From: Oscillospiraceae bacterium
GTDB lineage: Bacteria; Bacillota; Clostridia; Oscillospirales; Ruminococcaceae
Direction of reading: 5' to 3'
DNA length: 64,000 bases
Assembly (NCBI GenBank): GCA_004555865.1
Contig: SFJO01000008.1
Location: 1 to 64,000 of the forward strand
The stretch's first letter is position 1; every line of letters begins with the position of its first letter. Below, piece by piece: positions 6,753 to 14,765 of this stretch. Position numbers and translations under genes: made by a program. Below the pieces are notes generated by a model. The model was given only the letters and a program-made list of their open reading frames with translations. It was not told where the DNA came from and made no database searches.

Positions 6753-6815
6753 CCCCCTGCGTGTGATGAATTCGCGGAAAATTTGCGGTGGACTGCGCCC
6801 AAACAGGGGGACAGG

Positions 6816-6844
6816 TTGCGTGCAAAATGGGTTTGCGGTATAAT
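6816..6844 (+). promoter_or_regulatory. Promoter for the glycosyltransferase operon
   Basis: TTGCGT (6816-6821), 17-base spacer, TATAAT (6839-6844). Confidence 0.7.
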
Positions 6845-6965
6845 AAAACAATCCATATAAGGGGAAAACGGCCGCGAAAAATCACCCCTGAAGGCCCAGA
6901 GCGGGGCCTTCGCGCGGGCTTTGGGCTGCCGCAGGCGGCCCTCGATGGAAACAGGAGTAATGCAA

Positions 6966-7955
6966 ATGCTGATCAGCTTGATCGTGCCCTGCTACAATGA
7001 GCAGGACGCACTTCCTCTTTTTTACCAGGAGGCCAGCCGGGTGGCCGAAGAGATGGGCCGCAGCCATGGGGCCGAGTTTGAGTTCGTGTTCATTGACGAT
7101 GGCTCCAAAGACGATACCCTGAGCATCATGCGCGCACTGCACGGGCAGGACGCCCGGGTGCGCTACCAGTCCTTCAGCCGCAATTTCGGCAAGGAGGCGG
7201 GCATCTGGGCCGGGTTAAAGGCGGCCCGGGGCGATTATGTGGCCATGTTGGACGCCGACCTGCAGGACCCGCCCAGCCTGCTGCCGGAAATGCTGGACGC
7301 GCTGATCAGCGGCGAGTACGACTGTGCCGCCACCCGCCGCACCACCCGCAAGGGCGAGCCGCCGGTGCGCAGCTTTTTTGCCCGGCTGTTCTACCGGATC
7401 ATCAACAAGATGAGCGACACCGAAATTGTGGACGGCGCGCGGGACTTTCGCCTGATGACCCGCCAGATGGTGGACGCCATTCTCAGCATGGGGGAGTACA
7501 ATCGCTTCTCCAAGGGCATTTTCAGCTGGGTGGGCTTCCGCACCAAATGGCTGGAATACACCAATGTGGAGCGGGTGGCCGGCACCACCAAGTGGAACTT
7601 CTGGAAGCTGTTCCGCTATTCCATTGACGGCATTGTGGGCTTTTCCACGGCGCCGCTGGCGCTGGCGGCCTTTGTGGGGGTGTTCTTCTGCCTGGCGGCA
7701 TTTTTGGGCATTCTGTTCGTGGTGGTGCGGGCGCTGCTGTTCGGCGACCCCACCAACGGCTGGCCCAGCCTGGTGTGCATCGTGCTTCTGTGCAGCGGCG
7801 TGCAGCTGTTCTGCACTGGAATTGTGGGCGTGTACCTTTCCAAAACCTATCTGGAAACCAAGCGCCGCCCCATCTGCATTTTGAAAGAGACCGAAGAAAG
7901 CGGCCCACGGGCAGACCAGCGGTTGCAGAGCCGGAAAAACCAGGAAGAGAGGTAA
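6966..7955 (+). CDS. GT2 family membrane glycosyltransferase (DPM1/GtrB-like)
   Basis: 329 residues. GT-A domain at residues 1-225 with LISLIVPCYNEQDALP, FIDDGSKDDT (nucleotide site) and the DXD-type MLDADLQDPP; KWLEYTNVERVAGTTKWNFW precedes two C-terminal membrane helices (about 230-255 and 270-300). Proteins of this architecture move a sugar from a nucleotide donor to undecaprenyl phosphate or onto a glycan at the inner membrane face. The second ATG of an ATGCAAATG pair is preferred, eight bases from AGGAG. The next gene, seven bases on, has the same architecture, and both appear to be one operon. Confidence 0.85.
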   Translation: MLISLIVPCYNEQDALPLFYQEASRVAEEMGRSHGAEFEFVFIDDGSKDDTLSIMRALHGQDARVRYQSFSRNFGKEAGIWAGLKAARGDYVAMLDADLQDPPSLLPEMLDALISGEYDCAATRRTTRKGEPPVRSFFARLFYRIINKMSDTEIVDGARDFRLMTRQMVDAILSMGEYNRFSKGIFSWVGFRTKWLEYTNVERVAGTTKWNFWKLFRYSIDGIVGFSTAPLALAAFVGVFFCLAAFLGILFVVVRALLFGDPTNGWPSLVCIVLLCSGVQLFCTGIVGVYLSKTYLETKRRPICILKETEESGPRADQRLQSRKNQEER

Positions 7956-7961
7956 AACGCA

Positions 7962-8927
7962 ATGCGGAAACAGCCGATTTTATACATCGTAATTCCCTGC
8001 TACAACGAGGAGAAGGTGCTGCCCATCACCAGCGGCATGTTCCTGGAAAAGATCAACACCCTGGCAGCGGCAGGCAAGATCAGCCCCGAAAGCCGGGTGT
8101 TGTTTGTAAACGACGGCTCGAAGGACAGCACCTGGAACATCATCACCGAGCTGGCGGCGAAGGATGAGCACTACATCGGCATCAGCCAGAGCCGCAACCG
8201 GGGCCACCAGAACACGGTGCTGGCCGGCCTGATGGAGGCCAAGGACAAGTGCGACATCACCATCAGCATTGACTGCGACGGCCAGGACGACATCAACGCC
8301 ATGGACGAGATGGTGGACGCCTATCGGGACGGCTGCGAAGTGGTGTACGGCGTGCGCTCCCGGCGGGACACCGACACCTTCTTCAAGCGCTTTACCGCTG
8401 AGGGGTTCTACCACCTGATGAACTTCCTGGGGGCGGACATTGTGTTCAACCACGCCGATTACCGGCTGATCTCCAGCCGGGTGCTGCAGGAGTTTGCCAA
8501 CTTCAAAGAGGTGAACATCTTCTTGCGGGGCATGGTGCCGCTGGTGGGCTTCAAGAGCACCAGCGTGTACTACGAACGGCACGAGCGTCTGGCCGGTGAG
8601 AGCCATTATCCCTTGAAAAAAATGCTGGCTCTGGCCTTTGACGGTATCACCAGCCTGAGCGTGAAGCCAATCCGGTTCATCACCGGGCTGGGGCTGATCT
8701 TCTCGGTGCTCAGCTTCATCGGGGTGTTGTGGGCGATCGTCGCCAGCATTCTGGGCCGCACGGTGGTGGGCTGGGCCTCCACCATGTGCATCGTCTGCTT
8801 CATGGGCGGCATTCAGCTGCTGTGCCTGGGTGTGATCGGCGAGTACATCGGCAAGATCTATCTGGAGACCAAGGCCCGGCCCCGGTACATCATCAGCGAG
8901 CGCACCTGGGAAAAGCCGGAGGACTGA
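7962..8927 (+). CDS. GT2 family membrane glycosyltransferase, paralog of the preceding gene
   Basis: 321 residues with the same layout: ILYIVIPCYNEEKVLP, FVNDGSKDST, ISIDCDGQDD as the metal-binding DXD region, then two membrane helices near residues 232-260 and 270-295 and a basic tail ending in EKPED. It differs enough from its neighbour that they are old paralogs rather than a recent duplication. Likely role is lipid-linked sugar transfer for a cell-surface or lipoteichoic glycan. GAGAGG nine bases before ATG supports the start. Confidence 0.85.
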   Translation: MRKQPILYIVIPCYNEEKVLPITSGMFLEKINTLAAAGKISPESRVLFVNDGSKDSTWNIITELAAKDEHYIGISQSRNRGHQNTVLAGLMEAKDKCDITISIDCDGQDDINAMDEMVDAYRDGCEVVYGVRSRRDTDTFFKRFTAEGFYHLMNFLGADIVFNHADYRLISSRVLQEFANFKEVNIFLRGMVPLVGFKSTSVYYERHERLAGESHYPLKKMLALAFDGITSLSVKPIRFITGLGLIFSVLSFIGVLWAIVASILGRTVVGWASTMCIVCFMGGIQLLCLGVIGEYIGKIYLETKARPRYIISERTWEKPED

Positions 8928-8941
8928 TCGGGAGACAGACC

Positions 8942-9436
8942 ATGGAAATTGAACGCAAATGGATGGTAACGGGCTGGCCGGAGGGGCTGCCCATGGCGGC
9001 CCAGCTGGAGATGGAGCAGGGCTATGTGGCGGTGCGCCCCACCGTGCGCATCCGGCGGGAAAGCGTGGTGGGCGGCGAGACCCATCTGGTGCTCTGCTTT
9101 AAGGGCGAGGGCACCCTCAGCCGGGAGGAGATCGAAACCGACATCGCCCCCGAGCTGTACGAAAAGCTGAAAAGACTCATCGGCAAGCCCATGATCCTCA
9201 AGACCCAGCGGCGCTACGCCCTGCCCGGCGGGCTGACGCTGGAGGTGAATCTGGTGGACGAGGGCCAGCCCGGCTGCTTCTGGTATGCGGAAGTGGAATT
9301 TGAGACGGAGGCCCAGGCCCGGGCCTGGAAGCCGGAGGGCACTCTGGCCGCTTACCTGAGCGACGAGGTGACCGGCCAGCCCGGGCAGAGCATGGGGGCC
9401 TATTGGGCCGTTACCCGGCTGCGGGCCGGGCGGTAA
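8942..9436 (+). CDS. CYTH-domain triphosphate-binding protein
   Basis: 164 residues. The diagnostic ExExK is MEIERKW at the N-terminus (E2, E4, K6), followed by alternating basic and acidic strands (TVRIRRE, LCFKGEG, REEIETDI, KTQRRYAL, LEVNLVDE, YAEVEFET) that line the tunnel of the triphosphate tunnel metalloenzyme fold. Bacterial members are usually inorganic triphosphatases; some are class IV-like adenylate cyclases. No CHAD domain is present. It lies 14 bases past the second glycosyltransferase and is probably cotranscribed. Confidence 0.88.
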   Translation: MEIERKWMVTGWPEGLPMAAQLEMEQGYVAVRPTVRIRRESVVGGETHLVLCFKGEGTLSREEIETDIAPELYEKLKRLIGKPMILKTQRRYALPGGLTLEVNLVDEGQPGCFWYAEVEFETEAQARAWKPEGTLAAYLSDEVTGQPGQSMGAYWAVTRLRAGR

Positions 9437-9519
9437 CACACAATCAAAGCAGGGGCAGGGCCGTGTTTCGGCGCCGAAGCCCCGGTGAAAGCCGTGAACC
9501 TGATCTTTGGCGCCCCACG

Positions 9520-9698
9520 AGCGGGGCCGAAGGCGGGCGAACGGCTTTTTTGCGGCAGCCGGGCTGGTGCTGAGCCTGATGCTGCTGCGCCGCCGCTTTG
9601 TGCCGGCCTATCTGCTGAGCTTTGTGGTGGGGGTTGTGTTCGGCAAGCTGCTGGGCCGGCACATGACCTTTGTTTCCTGCCTGGAGGCCTACGCCTGA
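9520..9698 (+). pseudogene. Remnant of a small membrane protein
   Basis: The frame reads ANGFFAAAGLVLSLMLLRRR then FVPAYLLSFVVGVVFGKLLG and RHMTFVSCLEAYA, two hydrophobic helices with normal codon use. It has no ATG or GTG start with a ribosome site: the nearest upstream candidate is a TTG at 9507 with none. It is probably a truncated or decayed gene, or its start is non-canonical. Family not recognised. Confidence 0.3.
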
Positions 9699-9774
9699 AG
9701 CGGCGGGCCGTATGACCCCGATTCCAACGAATGCGTTCATTCCTTATAAAGGATGAAAGCAGAAACGCAAAACC

Positions 9775-9846
9775 CGAAAAAAGGCAGCCGCCTTGGCTTG
9801 AAACCCAGAAGAATCTGCGTTTCAGCCGGGGCGGCTGCCTTTTTTA
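9775..9846. terminator. Bidirectional terminator between convergent genes
   Basis: Stem AAAAAAGGCAGCCGCC / GGCGGCTGCCTTTTTT with an inner TGAAAC/GTTTCA hairpin; T tracts on both strands. It separates the rightward CYTH operon from the leftward glycosyltransferase. Confidence 0.85.
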
Positions 9847-9878
9847 TGTTCCATGATTCAAATGCAGGCGATGCGGGC

Positions 9879-10805
9879 TTATTCCGCGGAATCTGCGGCG
9901 GCCTCCGGGCGGCGCACCTGCTCCACCTTGGGGTTGAACCACAGGCCGCTCACCATGCGGGAGAGGATGATCCAGCTGCGGCGCAGACGCTGGCCGGGGG
10001 CTTTGGCCCAGATGCGGCACAGGTTCAGCCCGCACTTGGCGATGTAATAGCACACCCCGCGCACCCCCTCGTGACGGTAGGTATAGTTTTCGTTCCGGAA
10101 GGCATACCGATAGCGGCTGATGCGCTCGGGGCTGTCCAGCGCGATGGAGGAGCCGTTGTTCTCCTTCATGGCGTGGGTCACCTGGCTTTGCCCGGCCAGA
10201 TAGCAGGGCAGGCCCAGGCGCACGGTCATGCGGCGGGTGTACTCAATGTCGTCGCCCCAGATGAAGAAATCCCGGATGGGCAGCCCGGCCTTTTCAATGG
10301 CGGCGGCGGGAAACAGCAGCGACACAAAGGTAGCCTGCTCCACCAGAATCAGCCCATGGCGCAGCAGCTCCACGTGCTCGTAGAAGTTCTTCTTAATCTT
10401 CTGCCGGTTCATCTTGCATTCGGTGCCGTCCGTCCACAGCACGGCGCTGGAGAGGAAGCCGTAGTTTCCGCCCAAACGCGTATGGGCGGCCAGCAGCTGG
10501 GCCAGACTGTCCGGGTGGGGCAGGGTGTCGTCGTCCATGATCCACACCAAATCATACCCGGCCTCCACGGCCCAGCGCATACCGAAGTTGAAGCCGCCGG
10601 CCCCGCCGAGATTTGCCCCGGTGCTGCGGCTGTGTACCCGCGGCTCGTTCAGGGCGGCCAGGTACGCGCCGGTTCCGTCGGTGCTGGCATTGTCCACGAT
10701 GAGAATGTCGCACACAGCGTTTTGCTGGCCCAGCAGAGCTTTGATGCACTGGGCAAGCAGTTCTTTTCGGTTGTAGGTTACGACCACGGCGGCCACACGT
10801 TCCAT
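9879..10805 (-). CDS. GT2 glycosyltransferase, galactofuranosyl/rhamnosyl-transferase type
   Basis: 308 residues, soluble GT-A fold: VAAVVVTYNRKELLAQCI at the N-terminus, LIVDNASTDGTGAYL, NLGGAGGFNFGMRWA and the extended DXD WIMDDDTLPHPDS, then FFIWGDDIEYTRRM, which carries the catalytic-base region seen in GlfT-like enzymes. Such enzymes add galactofuranose or rhamnose to cell-wall or exopolysaccharide chains. The start is ATG 10805, with AAAGGAG eight bases upstream; the longer frame begins inside the promoter. It is a single-gene unit facing a terminator. Confidence 0.85.
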   Translation of the reverse strand: MERVAAVVVTYNRKELLAQCIKALLGQQNAVCDILIVDNASTDGTGAYLAALNEPRVHSRSTGANLGGAGGFNFGMRWAVEAGYDLVWIMDDDTLPHPDSLAQLLAAHTRLGGNYGFLSSAVLWTDGTECKMNRQKIKKNFYEHVELLRHGLILVEQATFVSLLFPAAAIEKAGLPIRDFFIWGDDIEYTRRMTVRLGLPCYLAGQSQVTHAMKENNGSSIALDSPERISRYRYAFRNENYTYRHEGVRGVCYYIAKCGLNLCRIWAKAPGQRLRRSWIILSRMVSGLWFNPKVEQVRRPEAAADSAE

Positions 10806-10869
10806 GATACAGGCTCCTTTGGCGTTCAGAAATCCACCTGCGTGGTGCAGGCAAAAACACATCCGCTCC

Positions 10870-10898
10870 ATTATACCCCGGCGAGGCGGGCTTGTCCA
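10870..10898 (-). promoter_or_regulatory. Promoter of the GT2 gene
   Basis: TGGACA (10893-10898 complement), 17-base spacer, TATAAT (10870-10875 complement). Confidence 0.75.
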
Positions 10899-10918
10899 TG
10901 AAAAGAACCCAGTGGGGC

Positions 10919-10946
10919 TTGACAAATGGACAAAGAATTGTATACT
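10919..10946 (+). promoter_or_regulatory. Promoter of the hemolysin III gene
   Basis: TTGACA (10919-10924), 16-base spacer, TATACT (10941-10946). Confidence 0.75.
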
Positions 10947-11017
10947 ATATCATATAATATCGAATACTAGATTGAACGGGGCGGCCCTTCCCAAGAGGCC
11001 GCGGGGAGGCGGATGCA

Positions 11018-11668
11018 ATGTATGCATATTTCAAACATGGGCGGGAGCCCTTGAGCAGCTACACGCACTTTTGGGGCGCCGCGGCGGGGGTGCTGGGCAT
11101 TCTGGCCCTGCTGCTGCGGGCCCATCAGGCCGGGGCCGGGGGCATGGCGCTGGCCGGGGCGCTGGTGTTCGGCGTGTCGCTGGTGGCGCTGTATGCGGCC
11201 AGCAGCCTGTACCACTACGCCCTATGCGGCCCAAAACCTCTTCTGCGCCTGCGCAAGCTGGACCACGCCATGATCTATGTGCTGATTGCCGGCAGCTACA
11301 CCCCGTTCTGCCTGCGGTATATGAACCGGCAGATGCTGCCACTGTTTCTGGCGGCCATTTGGGGGGCGGCACTGGCGGGCATTCTGCTGAAACTGCTCTG
11401 GCTGGATGCCCCCCGCTGGCTGGGTACGGGCCTGTATCTGGCGCTGGGCTGGGCCATTGCGGCTGATCTGAAGGACTTTGGCGCCATGCCGGGCGGCTGC
11501 CTGGCGCTGGTGGCGGCCGGCGGGGTGTGCTACTCGGCCGGCGCGGTGATCTATCTGGTCAAGCGGCCCAATCTGGGGGCAGGCTGGGGCTTTCATGAGC
11601 TGTTCCATCTGTTCATCCTGGCGGGCAGTGCGTTCCATTTTGCGGCCGTGTATGCCTTCGTGCTGTGA
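11018..11668 (+). CDS. Hemolysin III / PAQR family membrane protein
   Basis: 216 residues and seven predicted membrane helices, the family norm. Conserved histidine/acidic sites are visible: SLYHYAL and KLDHAMIYVLIAGSYTPF in the first half and FHELFHLFILAGSAFHF near the C-terminus, which form the zinc site of PAQR proteins. Despite the name, the bacterial role is uncertain (lipid hydrolase-like or membrane-stress related). GGGGAGG lies upstream of the ATG. Confidence 0.9.
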   Translation: MYAYFKHGREPLSSYTHFWGAAAGVLGILALLLRAHQAGAGGMALAGALVFGVSLVALYAASSLYHYALCGPKPLLRLRKLDHAMIYVLIAGSYTPFCLRYMNRQMLPLFLAAIWGAALAGILLKLLWLDAPRWLGTGLYLALGWAIAADLKDFGAMPGGCLALVAAGGVCYSAGAVIYLVKRPNLGAGWGFHELFHLFILAGSAFHFAAVYAFVL

Positions 11669-12009
11669 TGGGATGAACAAAACCATTCTGTAATATGGAA
11701 TGCGTATCACGATACGGTAAAATTGACAAATTATCGTGCAAAAAAATCGGCGCGAATCTCAGAGAATTCAGTAAAAAGGTAGAATCAAAGGCCGCTCCAT
11801 TGACAGTGAGGGGGGAATGTAGTTAAATATTAAACATACGGCGCGGATGACATCGGATGTCTATACGCCGGGGGCGGCAACTTCCTATGGTACGCCCAAA
11901 ATTTCTTCCTTAACCTTTTTCTTGAAAGCTCATACACACACCTGAAAAAGCCCGGACCTGTTTAGGTCCGGGCTTTTTCAGGTGCATTTTTCGTTTGGCG
12001 CAGCCTGCC
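11669..12009. other. Non-coding region with possible structured RNA
   Basis: 340 bases without a gene. It holds a palindrome CGTATCACGATACG (11703-11716), a TTGACA at 11724, a second TTGACA near 11799, and three adjacent stem-loops between about 11841 and 11895: CGGCG/CGCCG enclosing GACAT/ATGTC, and GGGCG/CGCCC. It ends in a shared terminator. No known riboswitch consensus was matched. Confidence 0.5.
11939..11984. terminator. Bidirectional terminator
   Basis: Perfect long stem CACCTGAAAAAGCCCGGACC with its complement and a small loop; AAAAA/TTTTT inside the stem. Confidence 0.85.
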
Positions 12010-12600
12010 TCAATACAGCTGCGTAAAGGTGTTGTAATGGTCCTCGGTATAATAGATCAGGCCGTCGGTGGAGTACAGCAGCCGGTCGCTTCCGCGGTAG
12101 CCGCCCTGATAGTTCACATCGCATTCGTGCCAGGTGCGGCCGCTTTTTTCGGGCAGCCTGCCCTCGTAGTTGCCGAACTTGTTGCCGCCGATGCAGCAGC
12201 CGTCGGCCACATCCCACAGGTTGCCCTCCTTGTTGTTCCAGCCCAGGGCTTCGGCCTCGTTTTTAGTCAGGTAATTGGTGGGCAGGTGGTTGTAGGTGTG
12301 CAGGTAGAGGGCCACGTCGTCCCGGCTGTAATACCAGCCGTCCTCCGCCAGGGCCTGCTCTTTCAGGCCGGACTCTTCCTGATTGTCCTGTTCATCGGCG
12401 TTCGAGGCCGCCGCGGAGACGGCATCGGTGCCGCTCTGGGCAGCGTCGGCCTCGTCCAGCGCGCTCTGCGCCTGGCTGAGCACTGCATCGGCGGCTTCGG
12501 AAAGGGCGGAATCCGCCAGGTCGGAGCAGGCGCAGAAGCTCAGCGCAAAGGCCAGGGTCAGCGCAAGGGCCGCCAGACGGCGGAAGATGGAAGTGTTCAT
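12010..12600 (-). CDS. Secreted barnase-type ribonuclease lipoprotein
   Basis: 196 residues. The N-terminus is a signal peptide (ALALTLAFALSFCACS) with a plausible lipid-attached Cys25, then an acidic/alanine linker to about residue 85, then a ribonuclease N1/T1-type domain of about 110 residues. The barnase catalytic set is present at exact spacing: E159 (RTWHE), R169 and R173 (YRGSDR) and H188 (TEDHY), matching barnase E73, R83, R87 and H102. The LPTNYLTKNEAEALGWN and IGGNKFGNYEGRLP segments are also diagnostic. It should cleave RNA after G outside the membrane. No barstar-like inhibitor gene lies next to it. ATGA overlap couples it to the carbonic anhydrase upstream. Confidence 0.92.
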   Translation of the reverse strand: MNTSIFRRLAALALTLAFALSFCACSDLADSALSEAADAVLSQAQSALDEADAAQSGTDAVSAAASNADEQDNQEESGLKEQALAEDGWYYSRDDVALYLHTYNHLPTNYLTKNEAEALGWNNKEGNLWDVADGCCIGGNKFGNYEGRLPEKSGRTWHECDVNYQGGYRGSDRLLYSTDGLIYYTEDHYNTFTQLY

Positions 12601-13118
12601 GTCAGATCCTCACTTTCGGCGTGGCCCTCGGCCAGCAGAATGTATTCCTGGGAATTGTCCCGGGTGCGCTCCAGCGAGTGGGGGTCATCCCGCCGCAGGA
12701 TCTTGCCGGGCACACCGGCCACCAGGCTGTTGGGGGGCACCTCCATGCCGGAGAGCACCACCGCCCCGGCGGCGATGATGCTGCCGGAGCCGATGTGGGC
12801 GCCGTCCAGCACGGTGGCGTGCATACCCACCAGCACGTCGTCCTCAATGGTGGCGCCGTGTACAATGGCATTGTGGCCCACCGTTACGCCGTTGCCCAGG
12901 GTGGCCACGCTATTGCGGTTGCTGTGAATGGTGGCGTTGTCCTGCACGTTGCAGTCCCGCCCGATGCGGATGGGGTTCAGGTCGGAGCGGATGACCGCCC
13001 CGTACCATACGCTGGAGCCGTCGCCCAGCGTTACGTCCCCCACGATGGTGGCGTTGGGGGCGATGAAGCGGGGCTTGCCTAAACGGGGCGTTTTGCCCTG
13101 GTAGCTGCGAAGGAGCAT
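12597..13118 (-). CDS. Gamma-carbonic anhydrase family hexapeptide-repeat protein
   Basis: 173 residues of left-handed beta-helix hexapeptide repeats (ATIVGDVTLGDGSSVWYGAV, CNVQDNATIHS, GVTVGHNAIVHGATI). The zinc histidines of the gamma-CA family are visible as H in ATIHS and the pair in GHNAIVHG. Proteins of this length (YrdA/PaaY/CaiE-like) are often annotated carbonic anhydrase or acetyltransferase without proven activity. AGGAGG nine bases before ATG sets the start. Its 3' end overlaps the ribonuclease start by four bases. Confidence 0.9.
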   Translation of the reverse strand: MLLRSYQGKTPRLGKPRFIAPNATIVGDVTLGDGSSVWYGAVIRSDLNPIRIGRDCNVQDNATIHSNRNSVATLGNGVTVGHNAIVHGATIEDDVLVGMHATVLDGAHIGSGSIIAAGAVVLSGMEVPPNSLVAGVPGKILRRDDPHSLERTRDNSQEYILLAEGHAESEDLT

Positions 13119-13166
13119 AAGGTGACCTCCTGTGCCGGGAAAGCCCGGCGATCTCTGTGATTTGAA

Positions 13167-13177
13167 TACAATTTGTA
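13167..13177. promoter_or_regulatory. TACAAATTGTA inverted repeat upstream of the carbonic anhydrase gene
   Basis: The 11-bp palindrome (read on the minus strand) is identical to the core of the BlaI-type operator at 60031-60041 and sits 49 bases upstream of the start codon. Confidence 0.35.
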
Positions 13178-13211
13178 TAATATTGCTTGGATAATACGAA
13201 AACTGTCGGAA

Positions 13212-14633
13212 TTATTGGGCGGCCTGTGCCTCAACGTCGGCCTTTTTCAGGTCGCGCCACACGGTTAGCAGCATGGTGATGTAGCAGGCCGCGCCGCCGA
13301 TGTAGTTGGAGATGGGCTCAGCCAGAAAAACGCCGTTTACGCCCAGCCCGAAGAAGTGGGGCAGCGCCAGCGTGAGCGGCACCACGATGACCGCCTTGCG
13401 CAGCAGCGAGAAGAACACCGCGCTGCGGGGGCGGTTCAGCGCCACATACACGGCCTGGCCGGAGAACTGGAAGCTCATCATAAAGAAGCCCTGGAAGAAC
13501 AGGGCGAGGGCGGGCGCGCCCAGGGTGACCAGCTGCTCGTCGCTGTTGAACAGGCGGATGAACAGCGCGGGCTTTGTGATGGTGACCAGCCACACAAGGC
13601 TTGTGAAGGCGAAGCAGCTCACCGTCATAAACACAATGCCCTTGCGCACCCGGCGGTACTTGCCTGCGCCGTAGTTGTAGCTTAGCACCGGCTGTGCGCC
13701 CTGGGTCAGGCCGTGCACCGGCAGGGTGAACAGCTCGCGCACCGAGTTGATCACCGTCATGATGCCCACGTACACATCGCCGCCCCAGGTTTGCAGGGTG
13801 GCGTTGCAGGCGATCTGGGTCAGGCTGTTGGTCACGGCCATCACAAAGCCGGAAACGCCCAGCGCCGTCACCTGGCCCAGCAGAGGCCAATCCGGGGTCA
13901 TGTCGGCCTGGCGCAGGGTGAACAGCGCTTTCGGCCCGGTGAGAAACCGTACCACCCACGCGGCGCTGACCGCCTGGCTGAGGATGGTGGCCAGCGCCGC
14001 GCCCTGCACGCCCATGTTGAAGCCAAAGATGAAGATGGGGTCCAGGATCAGGTTGACCACGGCCCCCAGGGCCACCGTCATCATGCCCATGCGGCCGAAG
14101 CCCTGGGCGTTGACGAAGCTGTTCATGCCCAGGCCCACCATCACAAAGGGGGTGCCCAGCAGATAGATGTACAGATAATCCCGGGCGAAGGGCCAGGTGG
14201 CGTCGCTGGCGCCGAACAGGTATAGAATGGGCTTCATGCCCAGATAGCACACCGCCATCAGCACAAAGCCGGTGGCCAGCAGCATCACAAAGCAGTTGCA
14301 CATAATGCGCCGGGCGCGAGCAATGTCGCCCCGGCCGCGGGCAATGCTGCACAGGGGCGCACCGCCGGAGCCGAACAGGTTGGTGAACGCCGAGATGATG
14401 TTCACGATGGGAAAGGTCAGGCCGATGCCGGTGAAGGCCAGGGCGGCATCGGCGGGCAGATGGCCGATGTACACCCGGTCCACCACATTATAAAGCACCT
14501 GAACGGCCTGGGCCAGAATCAGGGGAACGGCCATGGTGAGAATGTTGCGCCACATGGAGCCCTGGGAGAAGTCATTGTTGGAAGAGGAGCCGGAATGATT
14601 GGGGCGGTGAAGGGAAACGGACTTCACAAACAA
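13212..14633 (-). CDS. MATE family multidrug/cation exporter
   Basis: 473 residues with about 12 membrane helices in two related halves, the family architecture; an N-terminal cytoplasmic Ser-rich stretch precedes the first helix at NILTMAVPLILAQAVQVLYN. Members exchange Na+ or H+ for cationic drugs and metabolites. Start is uncertain: a TTG at 14633 has AGAAGG five bases upstream, and the in-frame GTG at 14627 is an alternative. It stands alone. Confidence 0.9.
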   Translation of the reverse strand: MFVKSVSLHRPNHSGSSSNNDFSQGSMWRNILTMAVPLILAQAVQVLYNVVDRVYIGHLPADAALAFTGIGLTFPIVNIISAFTNLFGSGGAPLCSIARGRGDIARARRIMCNCFVMLLATGFVLMAVCYLGMKPILYLFGASDATWPFARDYLYIYLLGTPFVMVGLGMNSFVNAQGFGRMGMMTVALGAVVNLILDPIFIFGFNMGVQGAALATILSQAVSAAWVVRFLTGPKALFTLRQADMTPDWPLLGQVTALGVSGFVMAVTNSLTQIACNATLQTWGGDVYVGIMTVINSVRELFTLPVHGLTQGAQPVLSYNYGAGKYRRVRKGIVFMTVSCFAFTSLVWLVTITKPALFIRLFNSDEQLVTLGAPALALFFQGFFMMSFQFSGQAVYVALNRPRSAVFFSLLRKAVIVVPLTLALPHFFGLGVNGVFLAEPISNYIGGAACYITMLLTVWRDLKKADVEAQAAQ

Positions 14634-14706
14634 ATACGCCTTCTTTCTGCGAGATGAAAAATCAGAGGATCAGAGTGCGGTGCGCGTGTTCGGCGGGCCG
14701 CAGAAC

Positions 14707-14747
14707 AAAGGCCCGGTCTGCCCGAAAAAGGGAAAGCCGGGCCATTT
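14707..14747 (-). terminator. Terminator after tsaD
   Basis: GGCCCGG and CCGGGCC pair around a 19-base loop; TTTGTT follows on the minus strand. Confidence 0.6.
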
Positions 14748-14765
14748 TATGCGAAAAAATTGTGT

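Larger units (their letters stand above)
6149..6815. other. Non-coding region: palindrome array, repeat copy and tRNA fragment
   Basis: No convincing gene. A run of separate hairpins lies at 6294-6310 (GGTCGCC/GGCGACC), 6312-6329 (CAAAATGC/GCATTTTG), 6371-6400 (CACAC plus AGACTTTG/CAAAGTCT plus GTGTG), 6403-6420 (ACACCT/AGGTGT) and 6484-6504 (AAGTTCGC/GCGAACTT). These are followed by the right copies of the intergenic repeat and the tRNA 3' fragment. The short open frames crossing it have no ribosome sites. Confidence 0.7.

Noticed and set aside
6723..6800. Intact tRNA gene
   Set aside because: Only the T arm, 3' acceptor strand and CCA are present; no matching 5' acceptor strand, D arm or anticodon arm lies at the right distance.
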